Positions 8,887 to 17,030 of a stretch of 64,000 bases of DNA are shown one piece after another. Position 1 is the first letter of the stretch. Each line of letters opens with the position of its first letter. The DNA is from Robertmurraya korlensis (GTDB lineage: Bacteria; Bacillota; Bacilli; Bacillales; Cytobacillaceae). The notes beneath the pieces are model-generated. The model was not told the origin of the DNA, did no database searches, and worked only from the letters and a program-made list of their open reading frames with translations. The position numbers and the translations under genes are program-made. The stretch lies in contig NZ_JAMBNS010000010.1 of assembly GCF_023715225.1 (NCBI RefSeq), positions 124,001 through 188,000 on the forward strand, read 5' to 3'.

Positions 8887-8924
8887 AAAGCATGAGACTG
8901 AAGCCTACAGTTTCATGCTTTTTT
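8887..8924 (+). terminator. Strong terminator of GH26 gene
   Basis: Arms AAAGCATGAGACTG (8887-8900) and CAGTTTCATGCTTT (8908-8921), one wobble, followed by further T residues. Confidence 0.9.
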
Positions 8925-8942
8925 ACTTAATATTTACTTCAA

Positions 8943-9707
8943 TTATCTTAACACCAGTTCCTTCGCTACTAATTGTTGAATAAACTGATGTCCACTTTTC
9001 ACAATTAAGTCTTTGTCATAATCCATGGATGCCACATGGAAGGAATTTGGCAATACAAGCCTCTCCTTAATAGTAGAGTGTACAGTTTGAAGAATATGAG
9101 TGGTATTTTCAGGTGGAACCACATGGTCCACATTTGAGTGCACTCCTAAAACTGGATTCTCAATCTCTGGTAGGATGTTTAACGTGTTCTCCATGACCTT
9201 TTGTAATTCATGAACCGCTTTTAACGGTACCTTTGGATAAGTGATTTCATGAACACCTTTTGCATGGATATCTGGATCTGACTCATGTAGAAACCTCGGC
9301 TCAACCTGATTTCTTAAATATTCATAGGAAGGTACTTCTAAAGCGGCATTTATTAAAATAAGCCCGTTTATTTCTTTGTGACGATGAGCTAAACGAAGAG
9401 ATAGTGTTCCACCCATTGACTGACCGATAACATATATATGAGAACAATGTTGTTTTAGTTGTAAATATGCTTTTTCTAATGAAGAGAACCAGTCTTGATA
9501 AGAGCATGCTTCCATATCTTTATAGTGAGTTCCGTGTCCCTTTAATCTAGGAGCTAACACCGAATACCCTAATCTCGCAAACTCTTCCCCAATATACCGT
9601 ACACTCTGAGGTGTCCCAAGAAACCCATGAGAAATAAGAACTCCTACTTCACTTCCCTTGAAGAAAAATTCTTCCGCTCCCTCGATAACCGGATATGTTT
9701 CTACCAT
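8943..9707 (-). CDS. Carboxylesterase / monoacylglycerol lipase-like alpha/beta hydrolase (Est30 type)
   Basis: About 254 residues, cytoplasmic. The alpha/beta-hydrolase pattern is complete: oxyanion region LISHGFLGTPQS, nucleophile elbow GQSMGG, and the acid and base in HSNVDHVVPPENT and NSFHVASMDYD near the C-terminus. The family hydrolyses short- to medium-chain esters or monoacylglycerols. I chose the ATG at 9707 because GGAGG lies 8 bases upstream. An ATG at 9722 in frame would sit on top of that ribosome site. It is monocistronic, with no evident link to its neighbours. It resembles B. subtilis YvaK, but the genomic place differs, so no symbol is given. Confidence 0.85.
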   Translation of the reverse strand: MVETYPVIEGAEEFFFKGSEVGVLISHGFLGTPQSVRYIGEEFARLGYSVLAPRLKGHGTHYKDMEACSYQDWFSSLEKAYLQLKQHCSHIYVIGQSMGGTLSLRLAHRHKEINGLILINAALEVPSYEYLRNQVEPRFLHESDPDIHAKGVHEITYPKVPLKAVHELQKVMENTLNILPEIENPVLGVHSNVDHVVPPENTTHILQTVHSTIKERLVLPNSFHVASMDYDKDLIVKSGHQFIQQLVAKELVLR

Positions 9708-9799
9708 CTGTTTCGCCTCCATTAGTAAGCTTTTTATCTGTTACTCTACTATAAATCATATTATACCCATCTGTAAACTAGGAATTAAAAAATATATAA

Positions 9800-9847
9800 A
9801 AAAGTGCAACTTGTATCTACTTATAGAGTAGGCACAAGCTGCGCTTA
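9800..9847 (-). terminator. Terminator of M23 peptidase gene
   Basis: Long imperfect stem AAGTGCAACTTGT (9802-9814) with ACAAGCTGCGCTT, and inner CTACT/AGTAG pairs. On the minus strand it ends in TTTTTTA. Confidence 0.8.
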
Positions 9848-9855
9848 GCTTTTTC

Positions 9856-11145
9856 TTATAGTGGAACAATTCCAACTGGATTAATCGCATTGGACTTAGA
9901 GGCGTTCCATCCACCACGATGAAGCTCAAAGTGTAAATGTTGGCCATAGGAATCACCTGTGTTACCCATGTTTCCAATGAACTGACCTTTTGATACAACT
10001 TGTCCTTCACCCACGGAACGGCTGCTTAAGTGAGCATATACCGTTGTATAGGTTTGTCCGTTAATGGAGTGTGCAATAAAAATCGCGTTTCCGTAGCTTG
10101 AAGAATAGTACGAACGAATAACTACCCCATCAGCTGCTGATACAACAGGAACTGTCCCTTTTGCTGCAAGATCGACCCCTGCATGTAATTTACCCCAACG
10201 AACACCAAATCCTGAAGAGAGGTAACCCGCTGACGGTCTTGTGAAAGATCCCCCGGATACAGCTGGTGCTGAAACGGTACTGCCGCCGCCACTTTCTGTA
10301 CTACCGCCACCTGACGAATTGTTTGCTGCGGCCGCTGCGGCCGCCGCTGCAGCTTCAGCAGCAGCTTTTGCCTGACGTTCTTGCTCCATTTGAATAGCTT
10401 TTTGCATGGCAGCTGCCTGATTAGCTAGAATCGACTGCTCTTCTGCTAGCGCCATTTTATGTTCATGAAGTTCCGTCTCTTCTCTCTGAAGAGTAGCCAT
10501 TAACTTGTCCTTTTCAGCCTTTTGTGATTCAAGGCTCTGCTTCATTCCTTCAAGGTCAGCAAGCATTTTTTCTAATCCAGCAAGCTTGTCCTCTACTTCT
10601 TTTTTCTTCGCTTCAAGTTCTTCTTTATCTGCTTGATGCTCTCTTAAAATATCTTGATCGGCTTCTACAATGGTAGCCACCGCACTCATGCGATCGATAA
10701 AGTCTGAAAAGCTTTTTGCCCCCATCAATACATCAATATAGCTAACCATACTTCCGTTCTCCTGGAAGTTACGAGCACGGTCCTTTAGTAATTCATTTCG
10801 CTTTGCAATACGCTCTTCTAGAACAACGATTTCTGCTTTTAGGGTTTCAATTTCAGCCTTTGTGTTCTCGATTTCCACATTTTTTTCAGCAATCTTATTT
10901 TCCGTATCTGTTACCTTCATATCAATCTCTTTAATTTGAGCTTGGATACTAGACTGTTGGGCTTGATTTTCAGAAAGCTTTTGTTCTGCTTCATCAATCT
11001 TCGTTTCTACTTCTGATTTTTCCTCTTGAATTTGACTCTTTTCTTCTTTAAGGTCCTGAAGTGTGTTCGCCTTTACTGGAGGTACAAGAACACTTCCGAA
11101 ACCTATTGCAGCAGCAAGTGTGACATATGTTATCTGTTTTTTCAC
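9856..11145 (-). CDS. Secreted coiled-coil M23 (LytM) murein hydrolase, FtsEX-linked (EnvC/CwlO-like)
   Basis: 429 residues. Signal peptide (about 1-27), then about 240 residues of charged coiled coil rich in Lys/Glu, an Ala/Ser/Gly linker (with a run of nine Ala and GGGS repeats), and a C-terminal M23 domain. The zinc ligands and catalytic His are present: HAGVD and HLHFE. It therefore looks like an active endopeptidase and not a degenerate activator. The GTG at 11145 is the likely start: AAGGAG sits 8 bases upstream and MKKQITYVTL makes a normal signal peptide, while a TTG at 11163 would overlap that site. It follows ftsX by 111 bases. In B. subtilis FtsEX activates the separately encoded peptidoglycan hydrolase CwlO through extracellular contacts. 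The coiled coil here is the expected FtsX docking element, though the catalytic domain is M23 and not NlpC/P60. Confidence 0.88.
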   Translation of the reverse strand: MKKQITYVTLAAAIGFGSVLVPPVKANTLQDLKEEKSQIQEEKSEVETKIDEAEQKLSENQAQQSSIQAQIKEIDMKVTDTENKIAEKNVEIENTKAEIETLKAEIVVLEERIAKRNELLKDRARNFQENGSMVSYIDVLMGAKSFSDFIDRMSAVATIVEADQDILREHQADKEELEAKKKEVEDKLAGLEKMLADLEGMKQSLESQKAEKDKLMATLQREETELHEHKMALAEEQSILANQAAAMQKAIQMEQERQAKAAAEAAAAAAAAAANNSSGGGSTESGGGSTVSAPAVSGGSFTRPSAGYLSSGFGVRWGKLHAGVDLAAKGTVPVVSAADGVVIRSYYSSSYGNAIFIAHSINGQTYTTVYAHLSSRSVGEGQVVSKGQFIGNMGNTGDSYGQHLHFELHRGGWNASKSNAINPVGIVPL

Positions 11146-11256
11146 TCCGATTTCTCCTTCCAAATGCTAAGTTAGTCGTTCGATAGACAGATAGATTCTA
11201 GTCTATTAATCTAGTCATTTTTTATGTAGAAAAGGAACCTCGTGCATTCCTTTTCC

Positions 11257-12150
11257 TTATATTTTCAAGAATTTACGTACGGACATTAAGCTTCCCCAGA
11301 TTCCAATGAAGGCTCCCATAATCACAAGGATTCCAGCCACTTGGAAAATAAATGGATTGACATCTAATATTTGAATAAAATTCCCCTCTAATCGCGGTGC
11401 AATATACTCATGTGCTTTTGTATATAACACGGAAATCATCGCGATTGGAATAATTGAACCCAGTATTCCTAGCATTAGTCCTTCTAGGAAAAACGGCCAA
11501 CGAATAAACGAATTTGTCGCTCCCACTAGGCGCATAATTTCAATTTCACGTCTACGAGCAATAATCGTGATTTTAATCGTATTTGAAATAAGGAACATCG
11601 CTGTAAAAAGCAAACCAACGATGAGTACAAGACCCACGTTGCGGCTGACAGATAAAAAGCTAAATAGCTTTTCAACAGAGCCTTGTCCATATTTCACCTT
11701 TGTGGTGTATTCAAATTTATCAATTTGTTTCGCTACATTCATCGTATCAGTCGGATTCTTTGCTTTTACGATAAAGACATCATTTAAAGGATTGTCTTGC
11801 TCAAAAAGGTTAAATACTTCTCCTTCTTCCCCAAGACTCGAAATCAAGTTATCCAGTTCTTCCTCTTTGGCTGAGAAGGTGACACTTTCTACTTTAGAGA
11901 GACTCTTAATCTGCTCTTCTAGTACTGCTTGGTCTTCTTTCGTTGCTGCAATATCTATATGAACGCGGATTTCCACGTCTTCTTCAATCGAATCGGCTAC
12001 CTTATTCAGGTTCATCATAATTACTAAAAACACGCCAACAAGAATCAATGTGACCGTTACGGCACTTACAGAAGCAAATGTCATCCAACCGTTACGACCA
12101 AGATTTTTGACGCTTTCTTTCATGTGACGACGGATTGTTCTAGCTTTCAT
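11257..12150 (-). CDS. ftsX: Cell-division ABC transporter permease FtsX
   Basis: 297 residues. One N-terminal helix (about 20-45), a large extracellular domain (about 50-160) and three C-terminal helices, the standard FtsX layout. With FtsE it converts ATP hydrolysis into activation of an external peptidoglycan hydrolase, here probably the adjacent M23 protein. I chose the ATG at 12150, which has GAGAGGTG upstream and aligns with the usual N-terminus ending in SVKNLGRNGWMTF. A GTG four codons earlier lies inside that ribosome site. The start overlaps the end of ftsE by 11 bases, indicating translational coupling. Confidence 0.95.
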   Translation of the reverse strand: MKARTIRRHMKESVKNLGRNGWMTFASVSAVTVTLILVGVFLVIMMNLNKVADSIEEDVEIRVHIDIAATKEDQAVLEEQIKSLSKVESVTFSAKEEELDNLISSLGEEGEVFNLFEQDNPLNDVFIVKAKNPTDTMNVAKQIDKFEYTTKVKYGQGSVEKLFSFLSVSRNVGLVLIVGLLFTAMFLISNTIKITIIARRREIEIMRLVGATNSFIRWPFFLEGLMLGILGSIIPIAMISVLYTKAHEYIAPRLEGNFIQILDVNPFIFQVAGILVIMGAFIGIWGSLMSVRKFLKI

Positions 12151-12826
12151 AGCCGTAGTCACCTCTCAATTCATCTCTAACAATTTTTCCACTCTCAATC
12201 GCAATTACGCGATGCTTGATGGTGTTAACAATATCCCTATTGTGTGTCGCCATGATGATCGTTGTTCCTCTTGTGTTAATTTCTTCAAAAATATTCATAA
12301 TTTCCCATGAAGTCTCAGGGTCAAGGTTCCCTGTCGGCTCATCAGCAATCACTAGCTTGGGTGCATTAACGATCGAACGGGCAATAGAAATACGCTGTTG
12401 CTCTCCACCAGATAGCTCAGTTGGTAGCATTCTCGCTTTATGCTTTAAGCCAACGAGATCCAATGTCTCCATGACTCGCTTCTTAATATATTTCGGCTGT
12501 TCTTCGATAACTTCAAGTGCAAATGCAACATTTTCATAAACATTTAACGTCGGAAGCAACTTAAAATCTTGGAAAACCACGCCAATATTTCTTCGTAACA
12601 GTGGAACTTTTGAGGGTCTGAGAGTGGCAAGATTGATTCCATTAATCATAATCGAACCTTTTGTGGGCTTTTCCTCGCGGTACATCATTTTAATAAAAGT
12701 GGATTTCCCCGCACCACTCGGCCCAACCACGTACACAAACTCACCTTGCTGAATTTCTACATCTATACCATTAGCGGCTGTTACACCGTTTGGATACTTT
12801 TTATATACTTCTTTCATTTCTATCAT
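12140..12826 (-). CDS. ftsE: Cell-division ABC transporter ATP-binding protein FtsE
   Basis: 228 residues, normal length. Walker A GPSGAGKST near residue 37, signature LSGGEQQR near 139, Walker B LVIADEP near 160, and the H-loop ATHN near 194. It is the cytoplasmic ATPase partner of FtsX and first gene of the ftsE-ftsX-M23 cluster. A long 464-base upstream region with an extended -10 motif lies before it. Confidence 0.96.
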   Translation of the reverse strand: MIEMKEVYKKYPNGVTAANGIDVEIQQGEFVYVVGPSGAGKSTFIKMMYREEKPTKGSIMINGINLATLRPSKVPLLRRNIGVVFQDFKLLPTLNVYENVAFALEVIEEQPKYIKKRVMETLDLVGLKHKARMLPTELSGGEQQRISIARSIVNAPKLVIADEPTGNLDPETSWEIMNIFEEINTRGTTIIMATHNRDIVNTIKHRVIAIESGKIVRDELRGDYGYES

Positions 12827-12982
12827 TTAACTATCACCTAAATTGTTTTTGTCATATCTATCAATTGTCCATTGGATGTTGGTTACATTACATGGATGGT
12901 GCACAAATGAATTATCGTCGAAATTCGACAAAAGTTGACCGCTACATTAGACAGTATTCATCATAAATCACATACAATAAAC

Positions 12983-12991
12983 ATTATAGCA
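12983..12991 (-). promoter_or_regulatory. Candidate extended -10 promoter of ftsEX
   Basis: TGCTATAAT on the minus strand, about 155 bases upstream of ftsE. No good -35 hexamer is at the right spacing, as is common for extended -10 promoters. Confidence 0.35.
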
Positions 12992-13254
12992 CTATCCTAA
13001 TACAAAAAGCCTTATAAAAATATTACATTTTCTTTTCAAGTATTGTCATATTATGGTGAGAGTTGGTAATAGTCATTTAAATGATTCGACAGGATTGGTG
13101 AAATTCCTCTAATTGATGAGGGGGATTTGTTGTGGAATGTATTTTTGTGGTGGTTTTTGATAAGCAATATGATAATCAGGCATATATCGGCGACATTTCA
13201 AATATATCGGCAACTTTCTCTACTTTATCAGGCCTCCCCATTCTACACTTTAAA

Positions 13255-13281
13255 ACAAAAAACGCCCACCAGGACGTTTTT
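13255..13281 (-). terminator. Terminator of cccB
   Basis: On the minus strand CGTCC-TGGT-GGGCG followed by TTTTTTG, 10 bases past the cccB stop. Confidence 0.8.
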
Positions 13282-13290
13282 CATATTCCA

Positions 13291-13608
13291 TTATTTCTTT
13301 CCAGCTAACCATTCTGCAACAGTGGAAGCATCTTCGCCTTGTAGAAGTCCCTTCGGCATGGCGCCCTGGCCATTTGCGATTACATGTTCAATATCTTCTT
13401 TTGATAGACTAGCACCGATAGCATCAAGCTTTGGCCCTACTCCACCTTCGAGGTTTCCACCATGACAGCTTGAGCATTTTTGCCCGTAAAGCTTTTCAGC
13501 ATCTCCGCCACTAGCTGTTGCGCTTTCATCGCTAGCTTGCTCTCCGCCGCCACATGCAGCTAATACAAATAATGATCCCATCAATAGTGCAAGAAGCTTC
13601 TTTTTCAT
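13291..13608 (-). CDS. cccB: Cytochrome c551 lipoprotein
   Basis: 105 residues. A lipoprotein signal peptide with lipobox LAAC (Cys at about 19), then a Gly/Ser/Asp linker and a class I cytochrome c domain. Haem attachment is CSSCH (about 46-50) and the axial Met is in QGAMPKGLL. It is a small membrane-anchored electron carrier on the outer face of the membrane. It resembles B. subtilis CccB, which also lies between ftsE and yvjA. GGGGG precedes the ATG. Monocistronic, with its own terminator. Confidence 0.92.
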   Translation of the reverse strand: MKKKLLALLMGSLFVLAACGGGEQASDESATASGGDAEKLYGQKCSSCHGGNLEGGVGPKLDAIGASLSKEDIEHVIANGQGAMPKGLLQGEDASTVAEWLAGKK

Positions 13609-13660
13609 CCAAACTCCCCCCTAAGGAAAAAAATACATAGTCGGTAATATTATACCAAGA

Positions 13661-14524
13661 CTAGGCTCGTTTGAAACCCTCACCAAGCACCTCGGAAGCA
13701 TCCATAACGATGACAAATGCAGACGGGTCAATGGTTTTCACTAGTTGTTTCAATTTCGTGAACTCTGTTTGGTCCACCACACACATAAGAATCGGCCGCT
13801 CGTGGTCTGTATAACCACCGTATGCTGATAGTTTTGTCACACCGCGGTCGATTTTATTCAGAATGCATTCGCGCACTTCCACCTGCTTGTTGGTAATAAT
13901 CATCGCCATCTTCGAACGACCAAGACCAATTTGCACCAAGTCAATCGTTTTCGTTGTGACATATAAAGCAATCAATGCATACAAGCCGCGTTCAATATCA
14001 AACACAATCGCAGCAGACAAAACAATTAGTCCATCGATAATCGCCACACAGGTTCCCAGTGTAAGACCCGTGTATTTGTTAATAATCTGAGCCGCCAAAT
14101 CCGTTCCACCTGTTGACGCCTTTCCGCGGAACACGATTCCTAAACCAAGACCCACTCCAATTCCTCCGAATAATGCTCCGAGAAGTGGATCATTCGTCCA
14201 AGGCTCATAATCATTCGTGAAAAATACAACTAATGGAAGGAAAATCGTTCCTACCAACGTTTTTACACCAAAATTCTTCCCAAGTAAAACAACACCAGCA
14301 ATAAATAAAGGAATATTAAAAGTCCACTGAACAATAGCTGGTTCAAATCCAAATAGAGAATAGAGAATGGTGGAAATCCCACTTACCCCACCAGAAGCAA
14401 TTTGATTGGGTAATAAAAATAAGTTAAAGGCAACCGCCACAATAGCTGATCCGATTAGTACATATATGTATTCTAAAAATACTTCTACCTTCGGAGGAAC
14501 GCCAGATGTCTTTTTTCGATTCAT
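13661..14524 (-). CDS. yvjA: YitT/DUF161 family membrane protein with C-terminal DUF2179 domain
   Basis: 287 residues. Five to six hydrophobic helices (about 12-190) followed by a soluble DUF2179 domain of about 80 residues (NKQVEVRECIL to the end). Function is unknown for the family. The position next to cccB is conserved in Bacillus. I chose the ATG at 14524, which has GGAGA 8 bases upstream. An upstream ATG at 14557 would use codons lying next to a MITE-like inverted-repeat element that begins at 14559, and is less likely. Confidence 0.88.
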   Translation of the reverse strand: MNRKKTSGVPPKVEVFLEYIYVLIGSAIVAVAFNLFLLPNQIASGGVSGISTILYSLFGFEPAIVQWTFNIPLFIAGVVLLGKNFGVKTLVGTIFLPLVVFFTNDYEPWTNDPLLGALFGGIGVGLGLGIVFRGKASTGGTDLAAQIINKYTGLTLGTCVAIIDGLIVLSAAIVFDIERGLYALIALYVTTKTIDLVQIGLGRSKMAMIITNKQVEVRECILNKIDRGVTKLSAYGGYTDHERPILMCVVDQTEFTKLKQLVKTIDPSAFVIVMDASEVLGEGFKRA

Positions 14525-14884
14525 AAAAAGTGTCTCCTTTACCAACCTCTTTTTCAAAGGCTCTTTTCTAAAACATTGTTGCTATATACACACTTTTCAG
14601 GAAATTAACTATTTGTTTCAAAAGCCAATCAGAATATTTTCTTCCTTAGAAAAGAGCTACTTTACAAATAGATTAATAACCCCAGCATTATGCGGGGAAA
14701 AATCCAGCATTTAGGGTTTTTCCAAAACAACAAACTTTACGAAATCAACCTTATAAATAACTAGGCGAGTATAGCATGGAGGAAAAATGTTGTAAATGCC
14801 ACTGTACCACCGTGTTAAAGGGCTAAAAAACCTTCTTTTTAATATACACAAAATAAGACCGGGCATTCACCATGCTCGGTCTTA
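14525..14884. other. Intergenic region between yvjA and the 14.9-kb gene (360 bases)
   Basis: Holds a MITE-like element (14559-14658), a small hairpin with CCCC/GGGG arms (about 14681-14697) and the terminator of the upstream small gene. No coding frame is supported. Confidence 0.6.
14559..14658. repeat. MITE-like element, copy A
   Basis: About 100 bp bounded by terminal inverted repeats GGCTCTTTTCTAA and TTAGAAAAGAGCT. The left end continues AAACATTGTTG, which is shared with copy B at 22060 (AAACTTTGTTG). The interior is AT-rich and non-coding. It sits directly upstream of yvjA. No transposase is in the window, so mobility would be in trans. Confidence 0.6.
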
Positions 14885-14887
14885 TTA
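14850..14887 (-). terminator. Terminator overlapping the end of the 14.9-kb gene
   Basis: Perfectly placed arms AATAAGACCGGGCAT (14852-14866) and ATGCTCGGTCTTATT (14872-14886), one mismatch. On the minus strand T residues follow. The stem includes the stop codon at 14885. Confidence 0.85.
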
Positions 14888-15190
14888 CTGTTTATTCACG
14901 ATTCCAACCGCGATCGTTTCAAGAAACGGACGAACGCTCGTCGATCGAATTTTTGCATATCGGATCATCATAATGACATCATGTAGCTCTTGTGGGGTTA
15001 AAAGCTCAATTGCCCAATCCACAAATTCCTCGTTAGAGATAGTGTAATTTTCGGTAGGTACTTTAATTTGTTTATATGTACGGAGTTCATCACGTAAAAG
15101 TCGTTTATAATATTCATATTTTAGCTCCACCAGTTCATCCTCTTTGCGGAGTTTCTCGGTTAAATAGAGCATTGATTGCTCACTAATCAT
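14885..15190 (-). CDS. Small soluble protein of unknown function
   Basis: 101 residues, acidic/basic and predicted helical. No motif that I recognise, no signal peptide, no membrane segment. The ATG at 15190 is 11 bases from AGAGGTG. A GTG at 15217 in frame lies upstream of that site. It has its own strong terminator, which supports its being a real gene. Neighbours (yvjA downstream, a divergent BCCT transporter upstream) give no functional clue. Confidence 0.7.
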   Translation of the reverse strand: MISEQSMLYLTEKLRKEDELVELKYEYYKRLLRDELRTYKQIKVPTENYTISNEEFVDWAIELLTPQELHDVIMMIRYAKIRSTSVRPFLETIAVGIVNKQ

Positions 15191-15433
15191 AACTATTTTT
15201 TCACCTCTGTCCAGCACGTTCGCATTCCCAACATAATGATAAACAAAAAACTTGCGTTGTGCACGAAATTCTTGATACTTTATCTATTATTTTTGAAAAC
15301 CCTTTATCCTTCAAGGGCATTTCGTATTAATTTCACCGCTTTTTTTCCATCCATTCCTAATTCCTTGACAAACGCATGATTTAATAGAAAGATTGTATAC
15401 TAACTGTGAATGAACCCTAGGAAGGATGATTAT

Positions 15434-16987
15434 GTGAAGGAGAAAAAACTAGGTTCGGTTTTTTACATATCTGTTGTCATTATAAGTTTATTTGTATTAT
15501 GGGGATTACTTGCACCAGAAAACTTGGCAACGTCTGCAAATGCAGCACTCGCCTTTACAACAGGGACGTTTGGATGGTTTTATCTTGTGGCAGCCTTTAT
15601 CTTTTTAGTATTTGCAGCGTACTTGGCATTTGGACCATATGGAAAAATTAAGCTCGGGAAAGATGATGATGAGCCCGAATACTCGTACTTTTCATGGTTT
15701 GCAATGCTATTTTCTGCAGGTATGGGGATTGGATTGGTCTTTTGGGGAGTTGCTGAACCTATCACTCATTATATCGATCCCCCGCTTGATTTGGCAGAAG
15801 GTCAATCACCAGAAGCCGCTCGTTATTCGTTACGATACTCCTTTTTCCATTGGGGGCTGCATCCTTGGGCGATTTATTGCATCATTGCCCTTGGACTTGG
15901 TTATTCTCAGTTTAGAAAAGGGGAATCTGGACTGATTAGTTCCACCTTTCGTCCTTTGCTTGGAAAAAGGGTCGAGGGACCGATTGGAAAAGGAATTGAT
16001 ACATTTTCTACGATCGCAACTACGTTTGGTGTTGCAACTTCACTAGGATTAGGAACACTTCAAATTAACAGTGGTCTTTCCCATGTTATTGGAATTCCAA
16101 ACAACACGACGATACAAATGATTATCATCTTTATAGTCACCATCCTTTATATGATATCCGCTACCACAGGACTTGATAAAGGAATTCGATACTTAAGTAA
16201 TTTGAACTTAGGACTGGCTGTCGGACTCTTACTATTTGTAATCATCGTTGGACCGACCTCCTTTATTTTTGATGCCCTCACTACTACAATTGGGGGCTAT
16301 TTAGGAAACATCATTCAGATGAGCTTCCGTTTATCTCCTTTTACTCAAGGAACATGGGTTGGCGCATGGACCTTGTTTTACTGGGCATGGTGGATTTCAT
16401 GGGCACCATTTGTTGGAACGTTTATCGCTCGTGTGTCTAAAGGGAGAACCATCAAGGAATTTGTACTAGGAGTCTTGCTTGTCCCAACTTTGTTCGGTAC
16501 CATTTGGTTTTCAGCTTTTGGAGGCTCTGCGCTTTTCCTCGAGCTTTTTGAAAACAAAGGAATTGTCGATGCGGTGAGCAACGACGTGACAACTGCCCTT
16601 TTTATCACCTTAGAGCAATTCCCTCTAGGAACCATTTTAGCAGGATTAGCGACCTTGTTAATTATTACGTTCTTCATTACCTCTGCTGACTCCGCTACAT
16701 TAGTGCTTGGAATGCTCACATCCAAAGGAGTGTTAAATCCCGCAGTTTCTACTAAAATCATTTGGGGAATCTTGCAATCAAGCATCGCTGCGGTGTTATT
16801 GTGGAGTGGCGGGTTGAACGGACTTCAAACTGCCTCGATTGTCGCTGCCTTACCATTTGCGGTGATTATGGTATTGATGGTTGTCTCTTTGAGTAAGTCA
16901 TTAAATGAGGAAGTACGAGAGCAGAAAAAAATAGAAAAACGTCGGAATAAAAAGTTAGATCAGCTTTTACGAGAAAGTGATTTATAG
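15434..16987 (+). CDS. BCCT family transporter (glycine betaine/choline/carnitine type)
   Basis: About 517 residues with 12 transmembrane helices. The BCCT signature WTLFYWAWWISWAPFVGTF lies around residue 325, and an aromatic-rich region (FSWFAMLFSAGMGIGLVFWG) near 90 forms part of the substrate site. A charged cytoplasmic tail of about 35 residues ends the protein. The family takes up betaine-type osmoprotectants with Na+ or H+; OpuD of B. subtilis is the nearest kind of protein. I chose the GTG at 15434 because AGGAAGG lies 8 bases upstream. The ATG at 15410 has no ribosome site. It is read against its neighbours, and the secA-prfB side is closed by a shared terminator. It is not part of the B. 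subtilis order here, so it is probably an insertion. Confidence 0.9.
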   Translation: MKEKKLGSVFYISVVIISLFVLWGLLAPENLATSANAALAFTTGTFGWFYLVAAFIFLVFAAYLAFGPYGKIKLGKDDDEPEYSYFSWFAMLFSAGMGIGLVFWGVAEPITHYIDPPLDLAEGQSPEAARYSLRYSFFHWGLHPWAIYCIIALGLGYSQFRKGESGLISSTFRPLLGKRVEGPIGKGIDTFSTIATTFGVATSLGLGTLQINSGLSHVIGIPNNTTIQMIIIFIVTILYMISATTGLDKGIRYLSNLNLGLAVGLLLFVIIVGPTSFIFDALTTTIGGYLGNIIQMSFRLSPFTQGTWVGAWTLFYWAWWISWAPFVGTFIARVSKGRTIKEFVLGVLLVPTLFGTIWFSAFGGSALFLELFENKGIVDAVSNDVTTALFITLEQFPLGTILAGLATLLIITFFITSADSATLVLGMLTSKGVLNPAVSTKIIWGILQSSIAAVLLWSGGLNGLQTASIVAALPFAVIMVLMVVSLSKSLNEEVREQKKIEKRRNKKLDQLLRESDL

Positions 16988-17026
16988 AAAAAAGCCTTCT
17001 AAGCTTAGGTGCTTAGAAGGCTTTTC
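16988..17026. terminator. Bidirectional terminator between BCCT gene and prfB
   Basis: Perfect 15-bp arms AAAAGCCTTCTAAGC (16990-17004) and GCTTAGAAGGCTTTT (17011-17025). It serves both convergent genes. Confidence 0.93.
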
Positions 17027-17030
17027 TATT

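Larger units (their letters stand above)
12827..13290. other. Intergenic region upstream of ftsE (464 bases)
   Basis: AT-rich, with no convincing coding frame. It contains a likely extended -10 box (TGCTATAAT on the minus strand, complement at 12983-12991), a 13-base palindrome GTCGAAATTCGAC around 12916, two direct copies of ATATATCGGC exactly 20 bp apart (13182 and 13202), and the cccB terminator at its right end. Confidence 0.6.

Noticed and set aside
13127-13465. Plus-strand open frame of 112 codons with GAGGGGGAT upstream
   Set aside because: Its second half is antisense to cccB and across its terminator, with no protein pattern.
14681-14697. CCCC/GGGG hairpin upstream of yvjA as a terminator
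   Set aside because: It is downstream of no gene lacking a terminator, and the T run is on the wrong side for the minus-strand gene.
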